56,579 bases of DNA from a virus: positions 1 to 56,579 of IMG/VR virus record IMGVR_UViG_3300038724_000006; one strand, written 5' to 3'. Numbering within the stretch: the stretch's first letter is position 1; each line of letters starts with the position of its first letter. The translations under genes and the position numbers were made by a program. Shown here in pieces: positions 26,044-33,246 of the stretch. The notes beneath the pieces are model-generated. The model was not told the DNA's origin. It searched no databases and saw only the letters and a program-made list of their open reading frames with translations.

Positions 26044-26248
26044 CGGCGGCATCCTCCTTTGCGTGTTGCTCGCGTAATTCAGCGCGGGCGGTGTTGATGT
26101 GTTGGTAGTTGTCGGTAATCGCTTGTGACCGGTCGGCAGTTTCTTCGGCTCTGTCGGCTCGTTCTTCTGCTAATTTGGTGCGGAAAACCAAAGTAAAAAT
26201 GGCACCAGCGGCGGCTAAGAAACCGACGACTTTTGATGTCCAGTTCAT
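25991..26248 (-). CDS. Inner spanin (Rz-like), 85 aa
   Basis: One N-terminal membrane helix (about residues 7-22, VVGFLAAAGAIFTLVF) precedes a charged helical, heptad-like domain (KLAEERADRAEETADRSQAI). The start at 26248 overlaps the holin-like stop as ATGA. With the outer spanin it should fuse the inner and outer membranes at lysis. Confidence 0.82.
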   Translation of the reverse strand: MNWTSKVVGFLAAAGAIFTLVFRTKLAEERADRAEETADRSQAITDNYQHINTARAELREQHAKEDAADAEALKAGRRNHFDNTY

Positions 26249-26508
26249 GGCTGTTTTTCTCCGGGCGGCGGGTGTTGTGGTGACGGTTGCGGCTTGCGCT
26301 TTTCTGTCCACTCTCGGCCCAGCCAAATGGCAAGCACGGCAGTAACGGCGCTGCCGAAGTCGATGGCGCTCATGGTTGGCATGGTGCCGAGCGGGCCTAA
26401 TGTCATGCCTGCAATTACGAATTTAACGAGCAATGCGAACCAGCTAATGACCACAAAGGTGAGGGTTTTAGATTGGCAGCCGCGCCCGTCTTTCATGGTT
26501 GGGATCAT
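26245..26508 (-). CDS. Holin-like membrane protein, 87 aa
   Basis: Two hydrophobic segments (about residues 14-38 and 45-64) are followed by a basic, Pro-rich tail (KRKPQPSPQHPPPGEKQ), as in class II holins. It lies between endolysin and spanins and overlaps both by 4 bp. The role is inferred from topology and position. Confidence 0.72.
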   Translation of the reverse strand: MIPTMKDGRGCQSKTLTFVVISWFALLVKFVIAGMTLGPLGTMPTMSAIDFGSAVTAVLAIWLGREWTEKRKPQPSPQHPPPGEKQP

Positions 26509-27020
26509 GCGACACCACCTAGTGCAATTCGCAGCGCTTCGTTTTGAGAAAGCAGTCCACGGACGTAGACGGTTTTTGGCTTGCGGAACGGGCGCGGGAC
26601 TTTGACGGCGGTTAGTATCTCGCCACGGGCTAACTCACCTTTTGCAGGTATGGATACATGCACCCATTGGCCGAATTCTAAGATAAGCTGATCAAAGCCG
26701 CCGTGCTCGCGAAACTGCGTGGCGAGTTGTATGGGAGTTTTGCCGGTGGCGGTTATATCAACGGCCAAGCCTTGGCAGTGCTGTGATGATGCAGAGCCAC
26801 CAATTTTGGTGTTGAGTGCTGGGCAACGATAACCAGAGCTGACGAACATTGGCCCGACATTGCTGCGAATAGGTTGCAGCAAATTGCGCGCTAAGCGCTT
26901 TATGTTAGAGTAGATCGGGCCACCTAATTTGACGCTGTTATCTATGCTATTACGCGCTGCCGTTTGGGAGCGCGTAAATTCGTCTAGGTAGAAGTTTTCG
27001 CTTAGCTTATGACGCTGCAT
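26505..27020 (-). CDS. Endolysin, peptidase M15 (D-Ala-D-Ala carboxypeptidase-like), 171 aa
   Basis: The M15A zinc motif is visible: SSQHCQGLAVDI (His81, Asp88) and WVHVSI (His121), with SSGYRCPALN upstream. Such enzymes cut the peptide stems of peptidoglycan. No signal peptide is seen, so release would need the holin-like protein. It is the first gene of the lysis/late operon and lies about 84 bp downstream of the 26-bp repeat. Mu itself uses a different lysozyme. Confidence 0.9.
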   Translation of the reverse strand: MQRHKLSENFYLDEFTRSQTAARNSIDNSVKLGGPIYSNIKRLARNLLQPIRSNVGPMFVSSGYRCPALNTKIGGSASSQHCQGLAVDITATGKTPIQLATQFREHGGFDQLILEFGQWVHVSIPAKGELARGEILTAVKVPRPFRKPKTVYVRGLLSQNEALRIALGGVA

Positions 27021-27082
27021 TACATGGCCCCACCCTCGTAGATTAGATTGGATCGCGTGATCGTTTTTCAGAATCTAAAGAG

Positions 27083-27186
27083 TACGTGGGGCGTGTTTGT
27101 GTTGGGCGGGGGTGGGTGTTCCGGTGGGGGTTAAACGGAACTTAATTTAACGATAACACTGCATTACGCAGGACGCGAGTACCTGC
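27083..27186. repeat. Leader of cargo gene 1, sharing two boxes with the leader of cargo gene 2
   Basis: TACGTGGGGCG (27083-27093) and CGCGAGTACCTGC (27174-27186) bracket this stretch. The same two strings occur directly fused at 27888-27909, overlapping by two bases, before the next cargo gene. The second leader therefore looks like a copy of this one with about 80 bp removed. Confidence 0.6.
27104..27129 (-). promoter_or_regulatory. 26-bp G-rich repeat, candidate late promoter element (Plys position)
   Basis: Identical over 26 bp to 16241-16266. On the minus strand it lies about 84 bp upstream of the endolysin start, where Mu has its activator-dependent Plys promoter. A weak hexamer TACTCT follows 19 bp after it, the same spacing as CATACT at the other copy. 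It also marks the border of cargo block 2. Activator binding is an inference. Confidence 0.5.
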
Positions 27187-27219
27187 ATATATGGAGTTTA
27201 GACATTCAGGAAGAAAATC

Positions 27220-27876
27220 GTGGCATTACTCGATCCTAAAGAAATATATAAAAAATTTAGCAATTCTTTTTCCTTGCTTCATCACGCTAAAGAGCCTCTT
27301 TCAGCGAATGATCAAAGGAAAATGGCACACGATCTAGTAAGTGTTAATAACTATTTATTATCAATCACCAAAGAAACAAACGCACTAAATTTACTTTATT
27401 CACAGTCGGCTCATGATGCACGTGTAAAGGAGCAGTTTGATGCTGATAGAGAGCAATTTGATGCACATAGAGCCTTCATCGAAAGCTCATATGAAAAAGT
27501 GGAGCAGTATTTTCGAACTATACAACTTGCAGGTTATGCTGCTTTTTTTGGGTTGTGGAATTTAAGTAAAGACTATCTTCCTGAAAAATATGCATTATAC
27601 AGCTTGCTATTAATGATCGTATCAGCGCTAGTGTTTATGTTCTGGGAGGTATTGAAATCTTCGATCATCATACTAGAAATAAAAGGTCATGCTAAAACTG
27701 GATCAAACTCGGTAGAGAACTTCATAAAATCTAGAGTTAAGATTAGAGGGAAAGGTTCGGCTATATCTATAGTTACTAAATATAGATTCATCCCTTGGTT
27801 TATTTCTATATCAGCAGCAACTGCATCAATCATGATTTTGATTACGCTTTTCGTATGTCGTGTAATTGAAATTTAA
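27220..27876 (+). CDS. Cargo gene: multi-TM protein with N-terminal helical domain, 218 aa
   Basis: Start is GTG with GGAAG upstream. The first 105 residues are soluble and helical (QFDADREQFDAHRAFIESSY heptads). Hydrophobic segments follow at about residues 107-120, 127-150 and 190-215, with a basic loop between them. The soluble-then-TM layout recalls SLATT-type membrane effectors of conflict systems, but I see no diagnostic motif. It is markedly AT-rich and oriented against the phage operons, both signs of separately acquired cargo with its own promoter. Confidence 0.72.
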   Translation: MALLDPKEIYKKFSNSFSLLHHAKEPLSANDQRKMAHDLVSVNNYLLSITKETNALNLLYSQSAHDARVKEQFDADREQFDAHRAFIESSYEKVEQYFRTIQLAGYAAFFGLWNLSKDYLPEKYALYSLLLMIVSALVFMFWEVLKSSIIILEIKGHAKTGSNSVENFIKSRVKIRGKGSAISIVTKYRFIPWFISISAATASIMILITLFVCRVIEI

Positions 27877-27887
27877 CAACACACTAA

Positions 27888-27909
27888 TACGTGGGGCGCG
27901 AGTACCTGC
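27888..27909. repeat. Fused leader boxes before cargo gene 2
   Basis: TACGTGGGGCG and CGCGAGTACCTGC lie in direct succession here, whereas they are about 80 bp apart before cargo gene 1. The arrangement suggests duplication of the leader followed by an internal deletion at the shared GCG/CG. Confidence 0.55.
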
Positions 27910-27951
27910 GTTTTTTACTTTAAAAATCAAACGAAAACTAAAGGAACTACC

Positions 27952-28236
27952 ATGCCAACTCTCCCAAATGGAACAAAACTAGCCAACACCCCTATGTGGG
28001 CCATAAAGCTATCTAAAATAGCAGAACCCTATCTAGAACAGGATGATCGTATTCCTAATAACTTAGTAACCTTCTTTTTTTATGAGTCTGACGAAGGAAT
28101 GCCATCATTCACAGTTGAAAAAAATGAAATGACTCTGAATGATGACGAATTCAAAGTTTATAGAGATATAGCCACTGAGATTTTTGAATCGAATAAAGAA
28201 AGTATATTTGAAGAATTTTATAACTTGTCAAAGTGA
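27952..28236 (+). CDS. Cargo gene: small acidic soluble protein, 94 aa
   Basis: The protein is acidic, without membrane segments or Cys, and has a helical C-terminus (DDEFKVYRDIATEIFESNKE). AAGGAACTACC precedes the ATG at good spacing. No family recognised. It lies between two membrane-protein genes in the same orientation and may act with either. Confidence 0.65.
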   Translation: MPTLPNGTKLANTPMWAIKLSKIAEPYLEQDDRIPNNLVTFFFYESDEGMPSFTVEKNEMTLNDDEFKVYRDIATEIFESNKESIFEEFYNLSK

Positions 28237-28380
28237 AGGTGGGGGTCGTAGCTGCGCTGCGACAAACTCTTTAATTTAGAGAAATAGGCAGAACTATTTG
28301 GTAACCTGTTGAAAAATATTGAGTTTATAAATAAGTGCAAAACTCAATGAAAAATAAATACATACTGTATAGGAAAAATC

Positions 28381-28977
28381 ATGGATCAAATTCTTACTTC
28401 TTACTGGGTGATTACAGTAGTTATCATGGGGCTGGTAGTTAATTTAGCAGCATCATATCTCAAAAGGCCTTTGGATGATTTTTTAGGGAAATACTCCACT
28501 GCTAAGAAAAAGAAAAATGAAAAGGAGTCTAATTTTAAGAAGCAAGAAATCTCCAAACTTGAAGTTAGTGATATTTACAGAAATTTATATCGTGTCAAAA
28601 TAAGAAGGTTTAAATTTTTATCTGTAGTTTTTTTCCTTTATACCATTGTTAATTTCTTGCTTACGCGTGTAGCATTTGAGCTTTACTTGCAAATGGAAAG
28701 TGTATCCAATATTTTCAGGCAGAGTGCAGGCACCCTTAGGATTCAATATAGTGAATTAGGCATCTTAGATATTTTAACAATTACAGTTCTATTTTTTATT
28801 GTTTTAATAACTACTGCATGTTTTTTTATTGCGCTATACCTATCAAAAAGGGCTGTTGCTTTAGAAGCTGGATTGATAACTGTTATTGACAAAATGTATG
28901 AGTCAGAACTGGATGAGTCAGAACTAAACCTGCCAAAGCCGCCGATTACTAATATTACACTTCGTAGGAAGCGCTAA
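28381..28977 (+). CDS. Cargo gene: three-TM membrane protein, 198 aa
   Basis: Hydrophobic helices lie at about residues 8-27, 80-100 and 130-156, with a strongly basic cytoplasmic loop (STAKKKKNEKESNFKKQE) between the first two. No family recognised. It ends convergent with the Mor-like gene: the two stop codons overlap at 28974-28977, so this block was fitted tightly into the phage. A superinfection-exclusion role is possible but unsupported. Confidence 0.68.
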   Translation: MDQILTSYWVITVVIMGLVVNLAASYLKRPLDDFLGKYSTAKKKKNEKESNFKKQEISKLEVSDIYRNLYRVKIRRFKFLSVVFFLYTIVNFLLTRVAFELYLQMESVSNIFRQSAGTLRIQYSELGILDILTITVLFFIVLITTACFFIALYLSKRAVALEAGLITVIDKMYESELDESELNLPKPPITNITLRRKR

Positions 28978-29366
28978 TCAAATAACCCTATCTGCTCACT
29001 GCCGCCCTGTAACTCTACACGGCGGCGGATCTTTCTGATCCCTCTTTCTGTGTAGCCATAACGGCGGGCGATTTCTGTCACGCTACCTTGTGCGTTTGCG
29101 ATCTCCTGATCTTTCATTGCTTTAAGTGCAGCGGCGCAGCGTGGAATTTCTATCTCTTCTCCGGCGTAGATTTCAACCAGTGCGCACAATGCCGTATAGC
29201 CAATCAGTTCGCTTAGCCAGTGGGTCATTTGGGCAATCTTGGGCACATAGAGGCGTATGCCGCCGCGCTCTTCTACGATGCGCAGTGCGGCACTGATGCC
29301 GATGATGTCGGTCATGTCACGGATGGACTCGGGCAGCAGGCTGGTGTCTATGTGCTCAGGGATCAT
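28974..29366 (-). CDS. Mor/C-type transcription activator, 130 aa
   Basis: The N-terminal half (LPESIRDMTDIIGISAALRIVEERGG) and the C-terminal helix-turn-helix (VTEIARRYGYTERGIRKI) match the Mor activator family, which switches on Mu middle or late promoters. I chose the ATG at 29366, with AAGGAG 7 bp upstream; a longer frame to 29453 lies inside GemA. It is the last gene of the early operon. Only one Mor/C family gene is visible, so it may serve both roles. Confidence 0.88.
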   Translation of the reverse strand: MIPEHIDTSLLPESIRDMTDIIGISAALRIVEERGGIRLYVPKIAQMTHWLSELIGYTALCALVEIYAGEEIEIPRCAAALKAMKDQEIANAQGSVTEIARRYGYTERGIRKIRRRVELQGGSEQIGLFD

Positions 29367-29368
29367 GG

Positions 29369-29836
29369 CTAGGCTCCTTGCTTCTCTTTGATGGCTCGGG
29401 CGTGCCATTTTTTGAGGGCTTCTATCACTTGGCTGGCGCTGTATTCGTCGCAAAACTGGGGGGCGCTGAATTGGTTGCGGGTTTGGCGGCGGATGTAGTT
29501 GCGCAGGGCTTCTTCTGAGCGATCACGGACGATGCCGTCGTCTGCCATTGTTAGCCAGAGTGCGCGGATCTTATCGCCTTGTGTTGGGCCACCGATCTCG
29601 GTGCCGTACTGGGTTTTGATGCGCTTGCGCGATGTTGGCCCTGTTTTTTTGCCGGGGCGCACTTTAAAGCCACGCTGGTTAAAGGCGTGGATGGCTTTAT
29701 GCAGATCCGGTACGGTCATGTCGCTGCAGGATGTTTTGCCTGTCGCGCTTTTTAGTAGTGCGCTGTAGGTGTCGTCATCGAGGGCCAGTTCTTTTTTGGC
29801 GATGTGGATCTGGGCGATCAGGGCGCGTTTGCTCAT
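29369..29836 (-). CDS. GemA-like regulator (Mu gp16, DUF1018), 155 aa
   Basis: The N-terminus (RALIAQIHIAKKELALDDDTY and LLKSATGKTSC) and TQGDKIRALWLTMADDG are diagnostic of GemA. In Mu it modulates host gene expression and DNA topology early after infection. It lies directly upstream of Mor with a 2-bp gap and overlaps the zinc-finger gene by 4 bp. Confidence 0.92.
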   Translation of the reverse strand: MSKRALIAQIHIAKKELALDDDTYSALLKSATGKTSCSDMTVPDLHKAIHAFNQRGFKVRPGKKTGPTSRKRIKTQYGTEIGGPTQGDKIRALWLTMADDGIVRDRSEEALRNYIRRQTRNQFSAPQFCDEYSASQVIEALKKWHARAIKEKQGA

Positions 29837-30024
29837 GGTGTTAGCTCTTTTTCTAACTCGTCGATTTCGGCATTGATGCTTGCCGTTTGCTCTCGGATTT
29901 CTATTAAGCGACGACGTAGGTAGATCAACCGCTGCCGCTTGCCTTCGTTGCAGCGGCAGCAGATTGTGACGTCGATATAACGCTCGTTAAATCCGGTGTT
30001 CTCACAGATTTCGCATTCGCTCAT
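29833..30024 (-). CDS. Small zinc-finger-like protein with coiled coil, 63 aa
   Basis: CEIC (C4, C7) and CCRC (C22-C25) would form a C4 zinc site; the rest is a helix rich in Arg and Glu (LRRRLIEIREQ, INAEIDELEKEL). I chose the ATG at 30024 because it overlaps the preceding stop as ATGA. Common in Mu-like early operons, function unknown. Confidence 0.7.
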   Translation of the reverse strand: MSECEICENTGFNERYIDVTICCRCNEGKRQRLIYLRRRLIEIREQTASINAEIDELEKELTP

Positions 30025-30308
30025 CTGGACAGCTCGCAACCGCTACAGCGGCGAAAGAAGTCCATGAACATGACAAGGCCTGTGTACTCTTTGCCCTCCA
30101 TAAACCAGCCAGTAGGCGGCACCCATTTTTCTAGTGCTTTGGCGCACTCTTCGGCTTGCAGTGCGTTGCAGCTGAGGTCATGCGCTGAGACGGTTTGTGC
30201 ATTGCATAAAATCGGTTTTAAAGGCCCGTTTAACAGTGTGTTAAATGTGCCGTTGGCAACGTTAATTCCGGCAATCGCTTTGTTTTTAGGCGTGAGTGTT
30301 ACTGACAT
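30021..30308 (-). CDS. Early-region hypothetical protein, 95 aa
   Basis: I chose the ATG at 30308, which has AGGAGG at good spacing. The sequence is a small mixed domain with five or six Cys (for example FFRRCSGCELSR at the end) and a hydrophobic FMEGKEYTGLVMFMDFF segment. No family recognised. It overlaps the DUF3164 gene by 23 bp. Confidence 0.6.
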   Translation of the reverse strand: MSVTLTPKNKAIAGINVANGTFNTLLNGPLKPILCNAQTVSAHDLSCNALQAEECAKALEKWVPPTGWFMEGKEYTGLVMFMDFFRRCSGCELSR

Positions 30309-30936
30309 AGCCACCTCCTACCGCTGCAATACCGAGCGGGATTGGACGGTATTTATCACTGTCGTTAATGCGCTCTGACACACGCACGTAGACTGTTTTG
30401 CCGTCCACGCTGATGCTGTCTTTGAGGGCTTCGCAGGCTTGCACCCAGTTAGGGTGTTTGATGTCGTATTTGAGCAGTCGGAGCAGATCTGCGGTTCTCA
30501 GTGATCCGTTGTTTGTGGTGCGAAACGCGCCGTCGATGAGTGCGCGAATTTCTCCGTCGGTACCTGCGGTAACTTCATCTAAGTACCGCAAAAAAAGTTC
30601 TTTTGCCGCCTCTAGCTCTAAACCAAAGTTGATTTGATCGGCAAAGGTGCGCTGCACTTTGTAGCGTCCATTGAAGCTGCTGATTGTGATATTGCCTTTG
30701 TCACCGCCTAGCTTTAGGTCATATTTTTCACCAGCGGTTTTGATCAACTCTTGTATGTCGTCCAACGCCATACGTTTAAATTTAACGAGCGCCATGTGTA
30801 TGTCGATCGCTTGTTTTGCCAGCTCATTAGCTGATTGATCTTTGAGTAGATCAATCGGCTTTATGTTCTCGATGCGCACTAAGTCGCCGCGCGAGTTTTT
30901 CATGTAGCCTTCGGGGATTTGGTTTTCAGTATTCAT
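30286..30936 (-). CDS. DUF3164 protein, 216 aa
   Basis: The pattern GYMKNSRGDLVRIENIKPID, then KLGGDKGNITISSFNGRYKVQ and a C-terminal DSISVDGKTVYVRVSERI is the DUF3164 signature. This is a conserved early gene of Mu-like phages whose role is unknown, possibly in replication. The ATG at 30936 lies just inside the end of the MazG-like gene. Confidence 0.9.
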   Translation of the reverse strand: MNTENQIPEGYMKNSRGDLVRIENIKPIDLLKDQSANELAKQAIDIHMALVKFKRMALDDIQELIKTAGEKYDLKLGGDKGNITISSFNGRYKVQRTFADQINFGLELEAAKELFLRYLDEVTAGTDGEIRALIDGAFRTTNNGSLRTADLLRLLKYDIKHPNWVQACEALKDSISVDGKTVYVRVSERINDSDKYRPIPLGIAAVGGGYVSNTHA

Positions 30937-31222
30937 TGATGCTCTCCATGATGTCGTTGCGGTCGATGTATTCGATGATCTGCAGTGCAACGGCAGCGAT
31001 TTGCACAGCTTCTTTACGCAGGCCGTATTTCTTCTCTCCACCGAACTTGAGGTGCAGTATCGCTTCTGCGAGTTCGCCTACTTCTTCGGTCAGAATGAGG
31101 TTCCAATCGCTGAGGTCGTGATCGCGATCGGCTCCCCATTTTTTGTCTTGCGCCTGAATTTCTTGCATGACGCTTTGTAGTGCTGTGCTTGCTAGGTGCG
31201 GTATTTTGGGTGTGGTGGTCAT
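30926..31222 (-). CDS. MazG-like nucleotide pyrophosphohydrolase-type protein, 98 aa
   Basis: WNLILTEEVGELAEAIL contains the EExxE metal-binding helix of MazG-like pyrophosphatases, and a second helix (EAVQIAAVALQIIEYID) supplies the partner acids. Family members hydrolyse NTPs and in phages may adjust nucleotide or alarmone pools. The start overlaps the preceding stop as TAATG. Confidence 0.82.
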   Translation of the reverse strand: MTTTPKIPHLASTALQSVMQEIQAQDKKWGADRDHDLSDWNLILTEEVGELAEAILHLKFGGEKKYGLRKEAVQIAAVALQIIEYIDRNDIMESINEY

Positions 31223-31422
31223 TAGTGAACCTCTTGCGTTTCTTGCGCTTCGCTAACCAGTTTTTTAGTAATAGCTGGCATTCTCTCTCCAATTTCTTTT
31301 GCATACGCTTGGGCCATATTGCTTAGGCCTTCGTCTTTTGATCGGCGCGAGACGGTCTGTACTAAGACATTGCCATCGCAATCGCGCCGAAACGTGATGC
31401 TGATTTCTGGATGTGTTTGCAT
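31222..31422 (-). CDS. Early-region hypothetical protein, 66 aa
   Basis: A small basic protein (QTHPEISITFRRDCDGNVLV, then VSRRSKDEGLSNMAQAYAKE). I prefer the ATG at 31422; an upstream extension to 31473 lies inside the zinc-ribbon gene. No family recognised. It is coupled to the MazG-like gene by TAATG. Confidence 0.55.
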   Translation of the reverse strand: MQTHPEISITFRRDCDGNVLVQTVSRRSKDEGLSNMAQAYAKEIGERMPAITKKLVSEAQETQEVH

Positions 31423-31424
31423 GG

Positions 31425-31601
31425 TTATTTTTCGCCTCGGGTGCTGCGCACGTCGGTTAGGGTTTGGCGGCAAATTCGTAAGCTGCGCTTGCCAAATTTA
31501 ATTTGGTTAGTGCAGGCGCTTGGCTGGCTAATTTGTGTAATGCGCACCGGGCCGCAATTTGGGCAGGTGCCGATCCATATTGGTTTTGTTGCTGCTTTCA
31601 T
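31425..31601 (-). CDS. Small zinc-ribbon-like protein, 58 aa
   Basis: CPNC (C13, C16) together with Cys30 and Cys44 could form a zinc site. The ATG at 31601 has AAGGA 9 bp upstream. The longer frame to 31742 runs antiparallel to nothing sensible and lies within the membrane-protein gene. Function unknown. Confidence 0.6.
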   Translation of the reverse strand: MKAATKPIWIGTCPNCGPVRITQISQPSACTNQIKFGKRSLRICRQTLTDVRSTRGEK

Positions 31602-31665
31602 GGTGGCTGTCCTTTGTTTGTCTGTTCTTGGTTTTTCTGTTTGGCGGCCTTGGTGATGCTGACGA

Positions 31666-32367
31666 CTACGCCTTGCCGCGCTGGCCTGCGGGTTTGGCGT
31701 CGGGCTTTGGCCGTGCGATCGCGAGCTGTGCAACGGCTCCAAATAGGCTGTGTTCGGGTTTGTCTTCGTTGGTGTTGTGTTTGGTACCGGCTGTTGTTTT
31801 AGGTGCTGGGCGCGTCAGTGTTCGGGTGGTCATTACGATCAGGCACTGCAGCAGGCAGACGGCGGCCATTTGCATAATTAATGGCAGCCAAACGGCCTGT
31901 GTTGTGGGTGCTGGTGTGCGCTGTTCGCTTTGCAGGCTGGCGAGGTTTGTACGGGCAGCGGTGAGCTGCTGTTCGGTGCTGACGATCAGGCTGTGCCAGC
32001 CGCTTCGGTATTCGCTGTTGCTGAGGTACTGGGCCAGCGAGGCTTCTAGCGTGGCGATGCGGGCCTCTGTTGCTGCTGTGCGCTGGGGCAAGGTGTCAGC
32101 GGCTTGGGTGCTGCTGCGTTGTTGCTCTAGCACTGGGGCTGCAAGGTCGGCCAGCGGTGCAATTAATGCCAGTGTGGTGGCGATGATGGCCATGCCGGTG
32201 GTAATGGCTCCACGGCGTGACCATAGCCATACGGCTCCGGCTTCGATCGCGATGGCCCAAAGCCAGCCAGTGGCGGCATCGTGTTGTGTCCACCAGGTGA
32301 TTGCGTGGCTTTGCATTAATACGATCGCGGCGATCAGGATCAGGACTGCGGGTAGTTTGCGGATCAT
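31666..32367 (-). CDS. Early-region membrane protein with periplasmic-type coiled coil, 233 aa
   Basis: Hydrophobic helices lie at about residues 5-20, 34-50, 55-75 and 158-178, with a long Ala/Gln-rich helical region (about 85-150) between the third and fourth. The C-terminal 50 residues are basic and Pro-rich. Similar proteins occur in Mu-like early regions, but I know no function. Interference with host envelope processes or other phages is possible. Confidence 0.65.
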   Translation of the reverse strand: MIRKLPAVLILIAAIVLMQSHAITWWTQHDAATGWLWAIAIEAGAVWLWSRRGAITTGMAIIATTLALIAPLADLAAPVLEQQRSSTQAADTLPQRTAATEARIATLEASLAQYLSNSEYRSGWHSLIVSTEQQLTAARTNLASLQSEQRTPAPTTQAVWLPLIMQMAAVCLLQCLIVMTTRTLTRPAPKTTAGTKHNTNEDKPEHSLFGAVAQLAIARPKPDAKPAGQRGKA

Positions 32368-32648
32368 GCTGCCACCTCGTTAGTTGGGTTGCTGTTGGGT
32401 TTGTTGTATTCGATGACGCAACCGCAGAGCACAGCGCGCACGGTTGTGCCGTCGGCTCTGCGCACGCTGCTTAGCGGCATGGCTTTCACCGTCTCTGGAA
32501 TTGGGTCGGTGATGATGGTCGGCTGGCCGTTGTTGGTGGCGATGTCGTGCATGGCGACGTCGGCATCCATGAGCACTTGCATGGCGTTGTGGATTTGGCT
32601 GATGGTGCATGCCATGCGGTAGTTTTTTTGCGTTGCGATGGTTGGCAT
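32364..32648 (-). CDS. Early-region hypothetical protein, 94 aa
   Basis: I chose the ATG at 32648, with AAGGAGG upstream and overlapping the preceding stop. The product is a small mixed alpha/beta domain (CTISQIHNAMQVLMDADVAM) with AVLCGCVIEYN near the end. No family recognised. Confidence 0.55.
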   Translation of the reverse strand: MPTIATQKNYRMACTISQIHNAMQVLMDADVAMHDIATNNGQPTIITDPIPETVKAMPLSSVRRADGTTVRAVLCGCVIEYNKPNSNPTNEVAA

Positions 32649-32983
32649 TAGGCCTCCTTGTGTTCGCATTTTTGGCATGCTTTAAACAGCTGCACGCGGG
32701 TCGGGTTGACCGAGCTGGCTTTTTGCTTTTGGTTGGCAATGCAGCGGTGTGTTTCTAGTTCTCCGAGCACTGGGCAGTTAACGGTCGCGCCAAGGTATGC
32801 ACCACGCACGGCGCGTTCGAGTTTGGCGAGGTCGCCGGGGTAAACTCGTTTTAATGCCTGGTTAATCATGGTTGGCGAGACGTTTAATGTTTGGGCGACG
32901 GCGCGCTGGCTGCTGTCTGCACATTGCTGTGCGAGTACGTCTAACCAAAGCGGCTGATCTGTTGCTATGAGTGCGGCGTTCAT
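32648..32983 (-). CDS. Helix-turn-helix protein with C-terminal Cys cluster, 111 aa
   Basis: SSQRAVAQTLNVSPTMINQALKR (about residues 24-46) reads as a helix-turn-helix. CPVLGELETHRC and CQKC farther on suggest a zinc-binding tail. The same combination is common in Mu-like early operons beside B, where it is presumed regulatory. Confidence 0.72.
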   Translation of the reverse strand: MNAALIATDQPLWLDVLAQQCADSSQRAVAQTLNVSPTMINQALKRVYPGDLAKLERAVRGAYLGATVNCPVLGELETHRCIANQKQKASSVNPTRVQLFKACQKCEHKEA

Positions 32984-33246
32984 ACGTTGGCCCTCCGTGT
33001 GAAGTCGCTTTTGCCTCGGCTTCGCGGATGACGCGTGTGCTTTAGGGGTTCGTCTACACGACCGGTTGTTGCTTTTGGTTGGCGGCGCTCTGCAAGGTCG
33101 TGTTGCGTGCGCAGGTCGTAGTGCTCGCGGTAGCTTTGTGGGCTGCGGATGAACTGTTCTAAGTTGACGCCTGCGCGCGCTAGGTTTAGGCGAATAAATT
33201 CGTCGGCCAGTGAGTCGAGCTGGGCGTCTGGGATCATTAGTGTCAT
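32980..33246 (-). CDS. Early-region hypothetical protein, 88 aa
   Basis: A helical N-terminal half (DAQLDSLADEFIRLNLARAG) and a highly basic C-terminus (KHTRHPRSRGKSDFTRR) suggest nucleic-acid contact. It overlaps both neighbours by 4 bp. No family recognised. Confidence 0.6.
   Translation of the reverse strand: MTLMIPDAQLDSLADEFIRLNLARAGVNLEQFIRSPQSYREHYDLRTQHDLAERRQPKATTGRVDEPLKHTRHPRSRGKSDFTRRANV

Noticed and set aside
31425-31742. Long form (105 codons) of the zinc-ribbon gene
   Set aside because: The N-terminal 47 codons lie in the preceding gene and are Gln/Arg/Ser-rich shadow sequence. The ATG at 31601 has its own ribosome site.
31559-32383. 274-codon open frame on the plus strand
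   Set aside because: It is antisense to the 233-aa membrane-protein gene and its neighbours, which fit the tightly overlapping early operon. Its Cys/Val/Arg-rich composition is typical of a reverse-frame shadow.
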